Below are positions 10,955 to 24,600 of a DNA stretch of 64,000 bases, in pieces. Made by a program: the position numbers and the translations under genes. Within the stretch, counting starts at the first letter, position 1. Every line of letters begins with the position of its first letter. This stretch comes from Delphinapterus leucas (Eukaryota; Chordata; Mammalia; Artiodactyla; Monodontidae): the NCBI RefSeq assembly GCF_002288925.2, contig NW_022098004.1, positions 11,632,177 through 11,696,176 on the forward strand, given 5' to 3'. The notes under the pieces were generated by a model that searched no databases, was not told where the DNA came from, and saw only the letters and a program-made list of their open reading frames with translations.

Positions 10955-12895
10955 ATGGTGATCTCATTGATTTTTTCGATAGAGCAAATTTTTAAGGTGT
11001 AGTGTATTGCTTGTGCAGAGTAACGAGGAAATATTAAAGAGAGCTGAGCTAGATGAATAGGGGTCAGTAGTCAAAGAAAGAGTGAGACACAAAGTGCTCT
11101 GAATCTCTCTGATATTTTTCTTTTTCAGAAAGAGATTGGGATTAATGAACACCATTCAAAGGCATATCAGATATTTCACAGAATCATATCCACTCTGGGA
11201 GACTGGCTCAAGGGGTATTGGTCCTGGTTTAGCTGTGGAAACAGAGTTCTCATTCAAAATTGTAAATCTGAAGTTTTTCTTTTTCACTGTGATCTTCATT
11301 AAATACAGGTTGCTTTTCCTGATTAAGGAGGGAATAAAAGTAGGGAGGAATACTAATCTGTTTTGTTGAGATGTTGAAATTTTTCTCAAAAAGATGGAAG
11401 AAATTATTTTTTTTTAAAGGAAGACGAAACCGGAAGACGCCAGAAAGAAATCAAAATCAGTACCAAGGGAGGAGTGATATGGCAGTTAAGAGGTTCTTTC
11501 CATAAACAGTGACTCATGCCTTCTGGAGAAGACACTAGGCTCATGGTTACAACTGAAAACCTGAACTTGCAGCCGCCCATCAGAGGCCACGGGCACCAAG
11601 CTCCTGAGAGACACACATGTAGGGATGATCGGTGATGCTGCTGAGGGCTATAGAGACGAGACGGCTGTGTGTGTAACTGACAAGACCAATGGATGAGTGA
11701 GCAGGTTTCCTGGAGGGTGACAGATGTGCTTCTGCGATCTGTCGAGTGTGGCAATCTCTACCCACCACCTCTGATTCATGTTTGAACAAATGATAAAACC
11801 GGAAGAGACACAGAACCATCTTTAAGTGTTATAAATTCTTGAGCAGGAAAGGGAAGGGTGTAGACAGTTATTGTGTTAAATTTCTCCTTCCAAAATAAAT
11901 TTAGGTTTTCACTAAAGTGGGGCAAAGACAATTGAACACTTCATGACACTGACATGTGTAAATGGCTTAAGATCCTGTGATCTTAGAGAATTACAGGAAT
12001 CTTAAGATAGCCGTGTACTAGAAACAGACACTGGTAGACTGAGAAACTTTAAAAATAAATCAGTGCACAACCAATTGGTTCTTAACGTTTAAATAAGAGC
12101 ATATCCACTTGATAAGTTACGAAGAACCATTTAAAAAGACAAAGAATATTTAGCCACAAGAGAAACGCACTGGAGATGATGGAAAAGCATGCATAAGAGA
12201 AAACACTGGTGTGAACAGATGCTACATTAAGATTGAGTGAAACAATGTATGGCAAACATCTGTCCCAGTTCCCAATACTAGGAGAGCATTCTACAAATTT
12301 TAAATTAGACAAATTTTAAATTGAATTTAAAGAAGTTATTAGAATGACGATTGTGCATTTGTTTTACCTACGTTGTGTTTGGTTGGTTTTGGCTTGACAA
12401 AGAAAGCATCCCAGGGAATAAAGGGAGAATCTTCGTGCTCTGGGTTTTACAGATTAGAAGTGGAAAAGTGCCAGAGGAAACAAACTGCAAAATCAACTTT
12501 TGGGAAGGGGACATGAGAAACACAGGAAGCAAATCACAACACAACTGGGACTCGGTAACATAAAGGAGAAAAGAATTTGGAGGGGGATAGCGGGATGTCA
12601 GAAACTCTCTGGCAGAAGCAGTTAGAGAGCACCAGGCCCAGATAAAAGGAAAGAGAGAAGGGTCAGGGAGTGCAAGCGTCTGTGGCAACCAGGCAGTGGG
12701 GGTTAGCTGAGGAGCACACTGCGCGTGATCCCAGCAACGCCACTGAGGAAGGGGTCCATCAGAAGACAGCTTAAAAAAACTTGAAAGATGACTTCACTCA
12801 CTTGACAGGTTTCAATAGGTCAGAGCAATATCTGTCTCAAATACCAAGAGAAGATACGTTTTATTCAGGCAGTTGAAACAGGGAGAGCACTTCCT
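10955..12895. other. Unassigned sequence
   Basis: About 1.9 kb. A 116-codon frame on the minus strand (11404-11754) and a 106-codon one (12368-12688) show no recognisable domain and no codon-usage contrast that I can judge. The segment 11420-11800 is more GC-balanced than its surroundings. I cannot assign it. Confidence 0.35.
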
Positions 12896-13302
12896 ATGGA
12901 CTGAATTATGTACACCACCCCACCCCTCCCCCAAATTCATACACTGAAGTCTTAACCCGCCATGTGACTGCGTTTGGAGATAGGGCCTTTCAGGAGGTAA
13001 TTAAGGTTGAATGAGAGCATAAGGGTGGAGCCCTAATGGAATAGGGCTGGTGGCCTTATAAGAAGAGGAAGAGACACCAGAGAGCTCCCTTTCTGACTGA
13101 TCACACACAGAGGAAAGGCCATGTGAGACAGTGAGAAGGTGGCCATCTACAGGCCAGGAAGCAAGGTGTCACCAGGTATCAACCCAGCTGGCACCTTGAT
13201 CTTTCATTTCCAGCCTCTAGAAATTTGAGAAAATAAATTTCTGTTGTTTAAGCCACCTAGTCTGTGCCATTTTGTTATGACAACGCTTGCAGACTAATAC
13301 AG
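12896..13302 (+). mobile_element. MLT1-like (MaLR/ERVL) LTR
   Basis: Order is 'ggactgaattatgtacacca', 'gtgactgcgtttggagatag', 'ggccttataagaagaggaag', 'aataaatttctgttgtttaa' and the end 'gcagactaatacag'. This is the hallmark layout of a MaLR-class LTR with its AATAAA signal near the 3' end. No internal region follows, so it is a solo LTR in sense orientation. It is the same broad class as the antisense LTR at 121-582. Confidence 0.8.
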
Positions 13303-13784
13303 CACCCAAAGGGAGCGTATTCCTGAACATGGGGAAGGAGAGGGGTTTCACAGAGGCAAGAAACAAAATTGCAGAGTGCCTTGGTCTGGCACTGTTGCAA
13401 TCTTGCAGAAAGGAGCTGGTTTTTCTTTGTGATTTGAGCTGTTCCAGCCCCTTAGAACCTGTTCCTGGAACTATCGACTCAAAGAAGGAATTTAGACAGA
13501 ATGGATAGGTCCTTGGGTATCAGTGAGCAAGGGTAGGGGGTTGTCGGTGGAACTCAGAGGAGAAAAAGTTACACTTATATATACACTGGGTGACGTCTGA
13601 TACTTTACTTCAACTCGTAAGGAAGAGCTTGTTGATAAAATACAAGTGACAGAATCCTTGGAAGAAAACAGGCACATTACCTTATAATTTATTACACCAG
13701 GGAGGGAACCCTGAAAACAGGCAAGTGTGGGTTCTAATACTCAGGGGAGGTGCTCTTAAAGGCTCACGGAGAAGATGAGTGTAT
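13303..13784. other. Unassigned sequence
   Basis: Nothing recognised. A 73-codon chance frame overlaps the LTR boundary. Confidence 0.35.
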
Positions 13785-13965
13785 TCCATTTCAAAGAGCA
13801 ATGGCTTTGGCATCATGAAAGTTGGGTTCAAACCCCAGGTTACCCTTCCTTACTCAGTGGCTTTGGAAATACCTCCTACCTCCTAAAGTTCAGTTTCCTA
13901 GTTTGTAAAATAGTGATAATAATGTCTGCCCTCCAGGCCTGTGAGGTACACTCCACCACCTTAGA
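13785..13965 (+). repeat. MIR SINE
   Basis: 'agagcaatggctttggcatc', 'gttgggttcaaaccccaggt' and 'taaaatagtgataataatgt' follow the MIR head-core-tail order. The 105-codon frame at 13775-14092 runs through it and is not a gene. Confidence 0.75.
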
Positions 13966-14174
13966 GTCCACAGAGCCCAATGCAAAAGGAATATTTCTCA
14001 ATATTAATGATAACATATGTCATGTGTGGAAAGCTATGAACTATAAAATAATAGCAATGAAAGTCCCAAATGTTTACCATGAGGAGGAATAAACATGAGA
14101 GGAATCTTTAAAAAATGATGACATTTTACAAGAAAATAATCTTTACAAATGTGTACAATTAAAAGAGGAATATA

Positions 14175-14385
14175 GGGCTTCCCTGGTGGCGCAGTGGTTG
14201 AGAGTCCGCCTGCCGATGCAGGGCACACGGGTTCGTGCCCCGGTCTGGGAAGGTCCCACATGCCGTGGAGCGGCTGGGACCGTGAGCCATGGCCGCTGAG
14301 CCTGCGCTTCCAGAGCCTGTGCTCCGCAACGGGAGAGGCCACAGCAGTGAGAGGCCCACGTACCGCAAAAAAAAAAAAAAAAAAA
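14175..14385 (+). mobile_element. CHR-type tRNA SINE, young copy
   Basis: Begins 'gggcttccctggtggcgcag' and ends 'cgtaccgc' plus a poly-A of about 20. I could not find a convincing target duplication: the left flank is 'aaaagaggaatata' and the right is 'gaccaggtgacaga'. Either flank may have been altered, or insertion was atypical. Confidence 0.93.
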
Positions 14386-14925
14386 GACCAGGTGACAGAG
14401 GCTAGAGGACACTTGCAGGGGGGCAGGTTTGTCCGGAAGAAAAAGCAATTAAAACAGACGAAAGGGGAAATATAAGCAAATTCAGAGGAGGAAGATATTT
14501 GTTTGCTACGCTAATAAGTTTGGACTTAATATACACCTAACAATGAAATACAGCTGAGACAAGACTCGCTTTCATTTTGATAAAAACCTTAAACATTGAT
14601 TAAAAACATCAATTCATTATGTCAGACACCTAAAAATATGATATATGTGTAGTATTTAAAAATACTGCATGAGTCACAGGAAGTAGTGAGGGAGGAAGGG
14701 GACAGCTGCCTCGCAGGTCTCTCAGCCAAATCAACCCTGGCAATCGCAAAGATGACAGATGCCACAGCCAGATCATCCTCAAATCCAGGGAAGTGATCAC
14801 GGAAGGCTCAGTTTTGCTAACTCAGAAAAAGAGGGCGCTGCTGGCATCTTCTCTAGAGAATGTGTCAGTGATTAATGATACTACATACATTCTTCTCATA
14901 CTAATCTGTTTCATATTGCGATTTG
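14386..14925. other. Unassigned sequence
   Basis: No gene or repeat recognised. Confidence 0.4.
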
Positions 14926-14991
14926 TATATATAATTTTATATATATATATATAATAGAGAGAGAGAGAAAGAGGGGGAGAGAGAGAGAGAC
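14926..14991. repeat. (TA)n(GA)n compound microsatellite
   Basis: A TA-rich stretch passes directly into a GA-rich stretch interrupted by 'aaagaggggg'. Expected to be length-polymorphic. Confidence 0.95.
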
Positions 14992-16685
14992 AAGGCAAGC
15001 ACATATCAAGGCCTTTAAGAGATGAATATGATCATTTACAAGGCTACACCAGCAAATGACTCAGTTTTATGCATCAAGCATAGAAAATTATTGTGATCAT
15101 AATTTTATTCTTAGTACCCAAAATTCTACATCATATTTTTGGTAGCCTCCTTTTTCCATTTCTGTAGTAGACATTTGACTATGAAATATTTTATCATATT
15201 CCATTTTGTGATTAGATCCTATAGGTTGCTATGAATTTAAGAAACCAAAAGTTATCTTCAGTGTTTGCTCTTTGCTTTCCTACATGTATGCTATTTCTTT
15301 TCCCGAATTTTCTCTCTTTTGTGTGTTTTAGGAAGGACTACGCATCTTATGATACTTGAAGGTGTGTTATGACATTTTACAAGGCGCGTGATGTTTTCTT
15401 AACAGTGTTATAATACAGGCTCATGCTAAAGTACAACAGTTCAAATAAGCACGGAAATCATACTCACAATGGAACAAAAGAGCCTAATTGAGCAGCTTTA
15501 TAACCTTGTACAGAATTCCCTCACCACCACTTTAGATAGAATTGCTTTTATTTTAGCAATGTTCTTTTAATTAAGTCCTAAACATCTAAAACATGGCAAA
15601 TGTAAATATGTATTATAAATCCTTAATTATGAGGATTGCTAAGCATTCATGCAGCTTTCTGCCTTGGAGATAGATTGTTTTTGTTCAAAATCCGCCAAAA
15701 TTGAGAGATAAAAGTGAATGGATGTGAAAAATGCAAAACTTTGTTTAGACTGCCCTTCTCCTGGTAGCAGTATCACTTTACCACATTGTCTTCAAGAGTT
15801 AAATTATGTTTCAATTTATCTAGCGGCTTTTAAGTCAAAACCTCTCCTGCCATTTTCTGCCTTTGTTGCCATATTCAGAAAGACTAGCACCCCGAGACTG
15901 ACTAGAAGTTGAATTAACTATTGGGGATCCTGAGGTCTTCATGGCCTTTGCCTAGAAAATAAAGCACTTTGGGATCAGAAAAGGGCAACACTGTCCCTCT
16001 GCTTGGGATGAGTTTAAACTGGATCCAGAAAGACCTCTTGCTATTTTTAATCCCACATACTGTTTTAAAACTATACAGGAGACTATTCTGGTATAGTAGC
16101 AATAAAATAAAAATCTTATTATGTATCCCAACAATACTTAATTGAAAATGTGCCACCTAGGGGATTGTCTTCCATTTCTCTGCCGACATGGCCTGTTTCC
16201 CAGTCCCTACCCAAAGTATCTTCCAACATATGCATGCACGCTCGCGTGCACACACGCATACACAGACACACACACTGACAGTTTCCTCTCAGCAATTCAT
16301 TTCCCTCACAGACCACTTTGCATTTAGTTCCTTTCTTCTGTTTGGTTATCTACTGATGAACATTAAAAGACAAACACATATCAATATCTTTGAAAACCAA
16401 AGACAAGTCTTGAAGATCTAAATACATATTCAATCTTTTAGAACAAAGCTGTTAGTCCAGAGAGAAACTGAATTTTCTCAAATTTTCTCAAAAATCTCTC
16501 TTCTGAGTCTGATACACAAAGGTAATTGGTTTACATTAACAGGAAAATGTGGGGTTCTCAGCTATGGGCCACAGGGTCAAATGTCTGTTCATTGCCATCC
16601 AAGCATCTCCCAACTCCAAGACTTGCAACAAATTCCTAGGAGAGTTTATCAATGCCCTTCAACGGACATTCAAAATATATCTCTC
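14992..16685. other. Unassigned sequence with a short CA run
   Basis: No gene supported. A short degenerate CA-rich stretch lies at about 16245-16280. Frames of 60-80 codons here look like chance. Confidence 0.4.
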
Positions 16686-16890
16686 GGGACTTCCCTGGTG
16701 GCACAGTGGTCAAGACTCCACGCCAGTGCAAGGGGCCCAGGTTCAATCCCTGGCCAGGGAACTAGATCCCACATGCATGCCTCAACTAAGAGTTCGTGTG
16801 CCACAACTAAGGAGCCCAAGTGCCACAACTAAGGAGCCTGCCTGCCGCAACCAAGACCCAGCGTGAGCAAATAAATAAAGTTTTTTTAAA
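16686..16890 (+). mobile_element. CHR-type tRNA SINE, shorter older form
   Basis: 'gggacttccctggtggcaca' head, 'caggttcaatccctgg' B-box region, two 'ccacaactaaggagcc' units and an 'aaataaataaag' tail. Flanks share a degenerate target duplication ('aaatatatctctc' and 'aaaaatctctctg'). Two overlapping frames of 83 and 105 codons are SINE artefacts. Confidence 0.92.
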
Positions 16891-19800
16891 AATCTCTCTG
16901 TAGGTTATAACTTCAGAGTAACTCTGAATTAATGAAACTACAGGTTGTAGTTTGTCTTAAAACTATACAATAAATGTAATTTAGGAAAGCAGTTGAATTT
17001 ATATATTCACATACTATTTCTAAACTAATATCGACCTGTGACCTCACTTGTAAGTACCATATTTGCCAGTGAGGGAAAAAAAATGGTTACAGAAACAAAT
17101 ATGTTTTTTATAATTTAGAAACACATAACATCTTATTCTAGAGCACTGCCAAGTAATAAGAGGTACTCACTAAAAAAAGTAATTAGAGCTGTAGGACAAC
17201 TGATACATATCACACCCTTTTTTTCCTTTGTGATTTAAAAAACTTAGAGGTAAATTTCTTCACTGTTCTATTAAATACTTATAGCATAAAAAAATTTTAT
17301 AGTTACTAATTTTAAACTACTTAAAATGTCAAATGTTTTTAGGCTGCACTCACTTTTCCAATTATTACATTGGAATGACTCATTAACTGTAACATAAATG
17401 GGCTCATTTTTGCCTCTTTTATGCTATTTCTCTGGTTTTATGACCAGAGTACCACTTTTCCGTGAACCATGACGAAAATGCACTGGGAGAAAAAAAAAAA
17501 TGAAGCACATACTCTTTCTCTTCCAAATACCAACTCACCTCAGAAGAACTGAAGTAATAATGACAATTTGTAATGTATTTTGCATGTACATTCTTTACCA
17601 GTAAGTAATACTGTAGTTTCAGGTACCATGTATGTGAATACCTTGGCAAAAGACATGCTTGCAAAAACTTTATCCTCTGAAAGTCAATTGGGAAACAAAA
17701 ATATCTTTACTTGTGCTAGTAGCATATCAGATATGGTGTTTACCAACACAGAGTCACCAAGACCCTGGAGTGATGAGCACCGTGGAAGGTCTAAATTCAT
17801 AGATTATAAACAAGGAATGATAGTTCTAGAAGTCAAATAAATAAACACATGTATACATACATGCCTAACTGAAGCACACAGCCAGATAACGACAGCCTTA
17901 GAACTCCTTGAAAAAATTCAAATGCTGGAATCTCAGACATCAAAGTTTCTCCCAAAAAGTAACTAAGAAGATAATCCAATGGTCAATGACATCTTGATTA
18001 TTTAGAAATGCATTTATTGTAACTTAGTCTTATGGGTAAACTATCCATTATTCCTCAAGAAATTTTAAACTTAAAAAAAAAAAACTCAAAGACTTCAAAT
18101 TACAATATTAATATTGTGGGTGAATTATTCATTTAAGTATATTCAGTTAATTGAGGCTTTTTGATGAGTTCATTCTTCCTTTAAGGACTTTCAGTGATAA
18201 ACACAAGTTCTTCTAAAGCTCCATAATTTTTTGTCTGTATTTAGTTTAGGGCATTTATTTCTCTTTCTGAGATTTTCCTTTTCATAGGGACCCAAATCAA
18301 ACTGACCTTAGCATGTGATGCTACAATTCAAGACATGTTTTTAAAGGTCTGTTTGTTAAAGAGTGTTTCTAAAAGTTCCCACCTGAAATACCCATTAAAA
18401 CAACAATCTATATATTCTATGAGAATTCACCCCCCCACCACCAAAAACACAGCTCAATTCACCTCATGATCGTGGTTAATCCATGAAACATCCCCTGTTT
18501 TAAGCACATATTCTGTGATGGGTCCATCCTTCCTTATCATACAGTTAACTTGAAAAACTGCAATAATTCTAAATAAATAGTAAACAAGTTACTGAGGCCA
18601 ATATTTCTGAGTCGATAAAAATGAAAAAATAATTAAGCTAAGCAATAATGGAAACACCAGGCCACTTAAAAAAATCAAACTCTGCATTATTTAATATTTC
18701 ACCAGAAACAGTCACCTACAAATCTGAATACACATATCTGGGATTTATGTAACAATGCTGGATAAATTCTTATTATTCTTCCTACTATTTTCAGGGCCTG
18801 GGTCATTCTGTAAACTTTCAGTCACAACAGAGGAAAGGAAAAGATTTTTTTAAAAGGACAGAGAAGAACTTCTCAAATAACCTGACTAGTCAGTGATATG
18901 ATTCGTAAGTTGACAACATTAAGGCCCCAATACAATTTATCTAAGGTAAAGGAGATTCAGATTCTAAATACAGTATCAAATTGTGACAAAGCGGTGTTTA
19001 CAAAGCAAGACTGATATTCTATTGTAAAAAAGTTCAGAACCATGTAATGCAAGTGTCACGATACTTTATCATCTATTTACCATGGAGAGTCATGAATCCC
19101 ATCATCATTCTCGTCCACACCCAGAATAAGTCACATTAAGTAAGCTATATGAGATGGTCCTAGGCTATCTTTGATCTGGAAATTGGTCTTTTGATAAGAC
19201 AGAAATCTTCATTAGTTCTGCACCATTGTAAACACTATTATGAAAAATAAATCATTTTAACATATGGCCATTTATTTTGGGGAAAAAATGCTACAGTGAA
19301 ATTTCAAGGAAAAGAATTTTTAAAATATTATATCGTATCATATTTTTTAACTTAAACTTCTAAAAAAACACTGTAGTAAAGAGTATAATGTAAATAAAAT
19401 GAGGCCACTCATCAGTTCTTGGAAATGAAAATTAAATACAATTCCAAACGGACAGGGCATTTACATAAAAATTAATTATCTTGGCATGAGTAGGTAAAAG
19501 GCACCTGCTTAATTATTATGAATTATCTGCTTAATTATTATGAATTATCAGTGGGCAGGGCTTAAGTGAAAATCTATTTTTCAATTTACTCTAGAAAGTT
19601 TGCCAATTTCAGAATTTTTAGGAAGCTGCTACTGTAAAAGTCATAGGGACAAGGGCATTCTTCCAGTAAGATGATTTACTCCATCCAATTAGTGATTTCA
19701 GATGCATGTTCCTCATTAGTATGGAGTGGAATATTTTACACTCATGAAAGTATAAAATAACAACAGAGTTTTCATTCAAAATATCTAAGCTGCAATTACG

Positions 19801-20144
19801 TATACACTTTATTGAACTTCTTATACTAAGGGGATTACTTGAGATTGAAAGTGTCTCTTTAGCAGCCAAGACTGCTGAAACTTTGCAAATAGTTATAAAT
19901 AATTCATACGCATGGAAATAACAAGATTTCTGAAGAATAGTGTCTTTAAGAAGACACATATGAAGAAGATGCTAATAAAGGCTTCTTCTGTTATAGCTCC
20001 TGGCAATTGTAGCACTACCTTCAGCACTTCAATCCCTGAGGAATGCATCTGCGTGCTAAATAAAGACTAAATTTTATCATAGCAGTATATAATTTATCTA
20101 CTATCCAAGTCACATCATTATATTACATTGTGTATTATTTAAGT
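16891..20144. other. Unassigned AT-rich sequence
   Basis: About 3.3 kb with no gene or interspersed repeat that I can recognise. A 22-base local tandem duplication of 'ctgcttaattattatgaatt' plus 'at' is at about 19505-19549. The longest frame (113 codons, minus strand, 19618-19959) has no recognisable feature. Confidence 0.4.
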
Positions 20145-20531
20145 CAAGGGTCAATGAACTTTTTCTATGAAGAGCTAGAGAGTAAAGAATGTTATTTAGG
20201 TCCTTGTATAACAAGGAAATCAATTTTAAGATAATTTTATTGATAAAATTAAAAATATAATAATAATTGAGTATGAATTTTTGCCATACTGGTCTACTAA
20301 CGAGAAGAATGAACTAAAATTTGAATTTCATATAATCGTTTTATGCCACAAAGAATTCTTCATTTAATTTTTTTCAAACATTTCAAAATGCAGTAAATCA
20401 ACTCTACCCCAATAAAAATTAATTTGAAAAAATTTGAAAAAAATGTAAGAACCATTCTTAGCTCACAGGCTACTACACAAAACAGGCAGTGGGCTAGATC
20501 TGACCCATGGGCCATATTTTACCAACCTCTG
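20145..20531 (+). mobile_element. hAT-like MITE remnant
   Basis: The left end 'caagggtcaatgaacttttt' and right end 'gggccatattttaccaacct' plus 'ctgaa' resemble the 'ggtcggcaaacttttt' family of non-autonomous hAT elements and are roughly inverted repeats of each other. The middle is AT-rich and longer than usual, so an insertion is likely. It holds 'taaatcaactctaccccaat', which could be an L1 tail or part of the element. Confidence 0.6.
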
Positions 20532-21460
20532 AACTAAATATTACATTATCTTACAAGTGACATTATATAATTCTATTAATTTGTTTTCACTGAAAAGGTA
20601 AATTAATTCAATCTTGATATAGAGATTGACTTCCATAAAGGAATTGTTTACATATGATACAAATTCTGAAATTAATTTTAGAAGACATAAAAATGTTTTT
20701 TACTTAGGTTAAGCACTAGGTATCACATGGAAGTCCTGTGTTCGATTCCTTGTTGGCTATGAGCTGTGTTATCTCCATAGCTGGAGGCTGCCCTTATCAG
20801 GAATGATTTGGGATGCATACTATCAGGAAAGGGGAGAACGCACCACATTGATGAAAACAAATCAGTATAGCTGTTAGAAAAGTGAGTCAAAGTTCAGGCT
20901 CACCTTTATATCCAGAGGTCAGCTACTTATGTATTGCAACTTGTAATTGTATTTTAACAGTACTTTACTGTTTATACTAGTAATTTTTTGCTATGGAAAA
21001 GAATTTGGGTGGGGAGGAGGAGGAAAAGAAGAAAGTTTCTAGAAAGAGGTACAAGGCTGAATTTGAAAAATTTGAGAATCTGTCCAGTAGCATTTAGGTG
21101 GCATCCCAGAGCCCACAAGAACGATCATCTACTCAAGTCATTACCTTCAACTTTTGTTAACTTTAACATATTCTTTAGTGCTTCTTTCAGGGTAGATATC
21201 AGATACAGCCTTTATTCCAATTATGGAAAAGAAAGCACACAGCGAGAAATTAACTTCTAATTATGTCATTCATAAGCTACTTGTTAAGCATTAAATATAC
21301 TCAGTATACCTGAAGCCAGAGAGCTTCCATCACATGATCTGCAAGAGTAAAAATAAAAGCAAAACTCTTAGCTGACTTACACCTTTTCTTCTTTTACAGT
21401 GTCCACCCCTCCCCCAACAACGTCTTAATGCTCAGAAGGAAACTGTGGGTTCATAAGAGC
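20532..21460. other. Unassigned sequence
   Basis: No gene or clear repeat. The short motif 'cctgtgttcgattccttg' near 20737 looks tRNA-SINE-like, but no SINE could be extended from it. Confidence 0.35.
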
Positions 21461-21474
21461 AATTTAAAAATAAA

Positions 21475-21699
21475 GGGACTTCCCTGGTGGCGCAGTGGTT
21501 AAGATTCCACGCTTCCAAGGCAGGGGGCCCAGATTCGAGCCCTGGTCAGGGAACTAGATCCCACATGCATGCCGCAGCTAAGAGTTCACATGCCACAACT
21601 AAGGAGCCCGTAAGCCAACACTAAGGAGCCCACCGGCCGCAACTAAGTCCCAGCCCAACCAAAATAAATAAATAAATGAAAATAAATATTTTTTTAAAT
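21475..21699 (+). mobile_element. CHR-type tRNA SINE, shorter older form
   Basis: 'gggacttccctggtggcgca', then 'agattcgagccctggtcagg', 'ccacaactaaggagcc' and an 'aaataaataaataaatg' tail. Duplications 'aatttaaaaataaa' at 21461-21474 and 'aatttaaaaaaataaa' from 21700 flank it. Confidence 0.93.
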
Positions 21700-22049
21700 A
21701 ATTTAAAAAAATAAAGAGGTGACTCCCTTTTCAGTGCATGTATCTTATTAGCAAGTGAAGAAAGCAACAACAGCCTGTGCAGCTTATCAAAGAGCAAGCC
21801 CTACTAGGAGGATCTGTTTCTAAACTTTCACAGAAGGAACCCTTCAATATAATAACACCTTGACCAGAACAAGGAGGAAAGACCTGGGGCTGGTTCAATG
21901 CTTTTGAAATGTCAGGTAGGGTGCTAATAGCCAAAGAATGTGGTCCATTCAACGTTTTTCATCTTTAGTCAGAAGAGGAGTCAGCAGTCACCAAAGATGT
22001 GTAAGCACACGCATCTAGTGGTTTATGCATCTTTATATAAATATATACA

Positions 22050-22105
22050 TATGTTCACACACACACACATAGATACACATGAACATGTATGTGTGTGTGT
22101 GTGTT
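22050..22105. repeat. Inverted (CA)n / (TG)n arrays
   Basis: A CA array of about 14 bases is followed after some 25 bases by a TG array of about 16 bases. The two arms are complementary, with 'gaacatgtatg' between them, so the region can fold into a hairpin. Confidence 0.9.
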
Positions 22106-24600
22106 TGCACAGAAACCTTCTAATGTAAACTTACCCTGTTGATTAATTAGATCAACTAACATTCAAATTAAAGTGTACCTAATCCCTGAGCTGTCCCTGG
22201 TGTATAAAGTCCTGTCCCGTGTAAGCTTTCATACTGGCGGCCTTGGGCAGTCTTGGGCCGACTCAGTGGATAGCAGGTTTGCTCCTGGTGAATCAGCTGT
22301 AAATAGAGGGAAAACGTCTTTGTATTCACCCGAGAGACTGACCTTTAATTTCCTTTATTTTTATTCAGTTCTCCCTGACTTTAATATTGGTGTTCAAGAT
22401 TGATTCATGTTTTAATGTAAAGTTTGGTCCAAAAGAATTACTGGAGCTATTATAATACTTTAAAAACACTTATGGTGGTTGATGGTCACTTGTCACTACG
22501 CTGAATTACAACCTTGCTGGTAAACATATAGACTTGTTCCTCCAAAAAAGATACAATACATGGAGTACCATGACTTGGTAATAAGTGCTTTGCTTTCTTC
22601 CCCCCCCCCAACAAAATACTAATGAAATAAAACTTGGCAAATGAATTTTTTTGTTTTATATCTACTGCTGCAAATCATACTGTTAATGCGATACTAGCAA
22701 GAAATTACTAAATGCACCTTTAATTATCTGAAGTCATTAACTGCATATATGACACTTTAAGAACAGTCAACTCTTAACACATATGGTAACCAAGAATTCC
22801 AACTTTAATATTTAAATGTTCCTAATAATTTAAAATGCTATAGGTTCTTTAAGTTAATCAAATGTTTAAAAGAGCATTAAACTACTTCCTGAAGAATAAA
22901 CCAAGGCTAAAAGAATACAGAATCAGGATTGAAATTTTAAGCGTCAGGAGAGGCCCAGCCAGAGCTAAGCACCCATGAATATTCTGCTCTCCTGAGATCT
23001 TCTCAGCAGCTCATCTTTCCTTTGAAGAAGATATATTACAAAGAAGCTATTGAAGGTCGATCTGCCTTTTATTGGACTTCAAGAAAATAAACAAATGTGA
23101 ACAACTAATAGCCCAGTCAGTCACATCAGTCAATTATAAACTCAAACAGTCAGCATATTGGAAAGACAAGACTGCCTCTAGGCCAGACTTAAGCGCTGCT
23201 TTCCTTAAGGGAAGGATGCTTCAAATGATGTGCTTTACATTGTAAGAGTGACCTCTAGCGCTTCCTTTTTTGCTGAACTTCGGTAGTTGCACGATGAATT
23301 ACTTATGCGTTTTCTACAAAACTTTCTGTGTGTGTGTGTGGGGGGGTCTGTGTTGTTATTGTTTGTTTGTTGTAATGTTGGTCAAATGCTACTATTACAG
23401 CATTCCAAGATTTTGATTAGGTGAAAATATGCACATTTTATTGACTCATGGGATTCTTACACCCCCAGATTAAAACAGAAGCTAAAACACAGTGCAGCGT
23501 CCGAGTGAAGTTCTCTTCTTTCAGAGTGATAGATATACCACACCATTAAATGAGCTAATACTGAATGGAAGGACGCAATCACAGTGGCCATTCAATGTAA
23601 ATGAGCATTTGGCTTGTGCCAGTAAGGTCATTTATAATGTTCTTCCCACACGCTCAAGGGATGTGCCATAGCAAATGCCTGGTTCCTGGCTTATTTGTGT
23701 CCCCCAAACCTAAACCTGCTTGAACTGTAGTGACATAAATTCCTGACCAGGCCTCACAGCCCTTTCTTGAAAAGCAGATGAGCTTTTCCTTTAAAGTCCA
23801 AGAAAGAGAGAAAAAGTTGTATTTGCTGAGCTTGTTGATCATTCATCAGGGAGGGAGAAATTCTCCAGTTTAGAGATTTTAGGCCAAATGTAACTTTTAA
23901 AACTTCTTATCTCTAATAAAAAGTGGATGAAGGGACCTCTGTCAAATTATTTTGGATGATACTTAAATTAGAAATAAGGTCTTAATAAATCTTCCCTGGG
24001 ACCATTAACTCAGAATCAGAATATTCAATCACAAATTTATAAAGTTAAAAATTCAAGAATAATACTTTTGAAAAAAGCACCTGAATGTATTTCTTTAAGC
24101 AAGATGTAGGAATCAAGCCCCCGTGTTCAAGTCTCATTCTGGTGGCATGAGGACACAATTCCTAATATTGAGGTTCACCTCTACCAATTCTGCCCCTGAA
24201 TTCTGCAGTATGTTTCAGTTATTATCCTGGCATCATTTTAAAGATGCAGCCAGCTATCAGTCTGCCAAATTGCAAACTTCAGAAATGTAAGCTAATGTAG
24301 CATAATGTAAAGTCTGCCAGTTGTTTTCCTGTTAGACATAATTCCAATAAAATTCAGGAAGAAACGAAGACATTCACAGGCTATTCCATGATTAAGATGA
24401 CGATTTAATGTTTTACTAGAACTTGAGTGTTCTCAATGAATACACAAAGACAAGAGGACAAGATTCTGCTCGTAGACAAACAGAGAAACGATACTTTGCA
24501 TATTCTGACCAGACCAAGAGGAAAGACATGTGTAAACCCAGTCGTATTTGCAAGATTTTAAGTGATGCTTCATTTATAGCAATGTGCTTTGCAGCAATTC
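22106..24600. other. Unassigned sequence
   Basis: About 2.5 kb without a recognisable gene, SINE or L1. Short G- and TG-rich runs lie near 23330-23350. Its lack of recognisable repeats next to the CpG island may mean it holds conserved non-coding sequence, but I cannot show that without an alignment. Confidence 0.35.

Noticed and set aside
11404..11754. 116-codon minus-strand frame as a gene or processed pseudogene
   Set aside because: No known domain, no poly-A tail or target duplication around it, and low-complexity Ser/Thr-rich composition typical of chance frames.
20389..20432. A third micro L1-tail insertion ('taaatcaactctaccccaat')
   Set aside because: No flanking target duplication could be found, and the surrounding hAT-like element may itself have a similar 'ccaataaaa' motif.
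20700..20765. tRNA gene suggested by a B-box-like 'gttcgattcc'
   Set aside because: No cloverleaf arms or A box at proper spacing; more likely a decayed SINE core.
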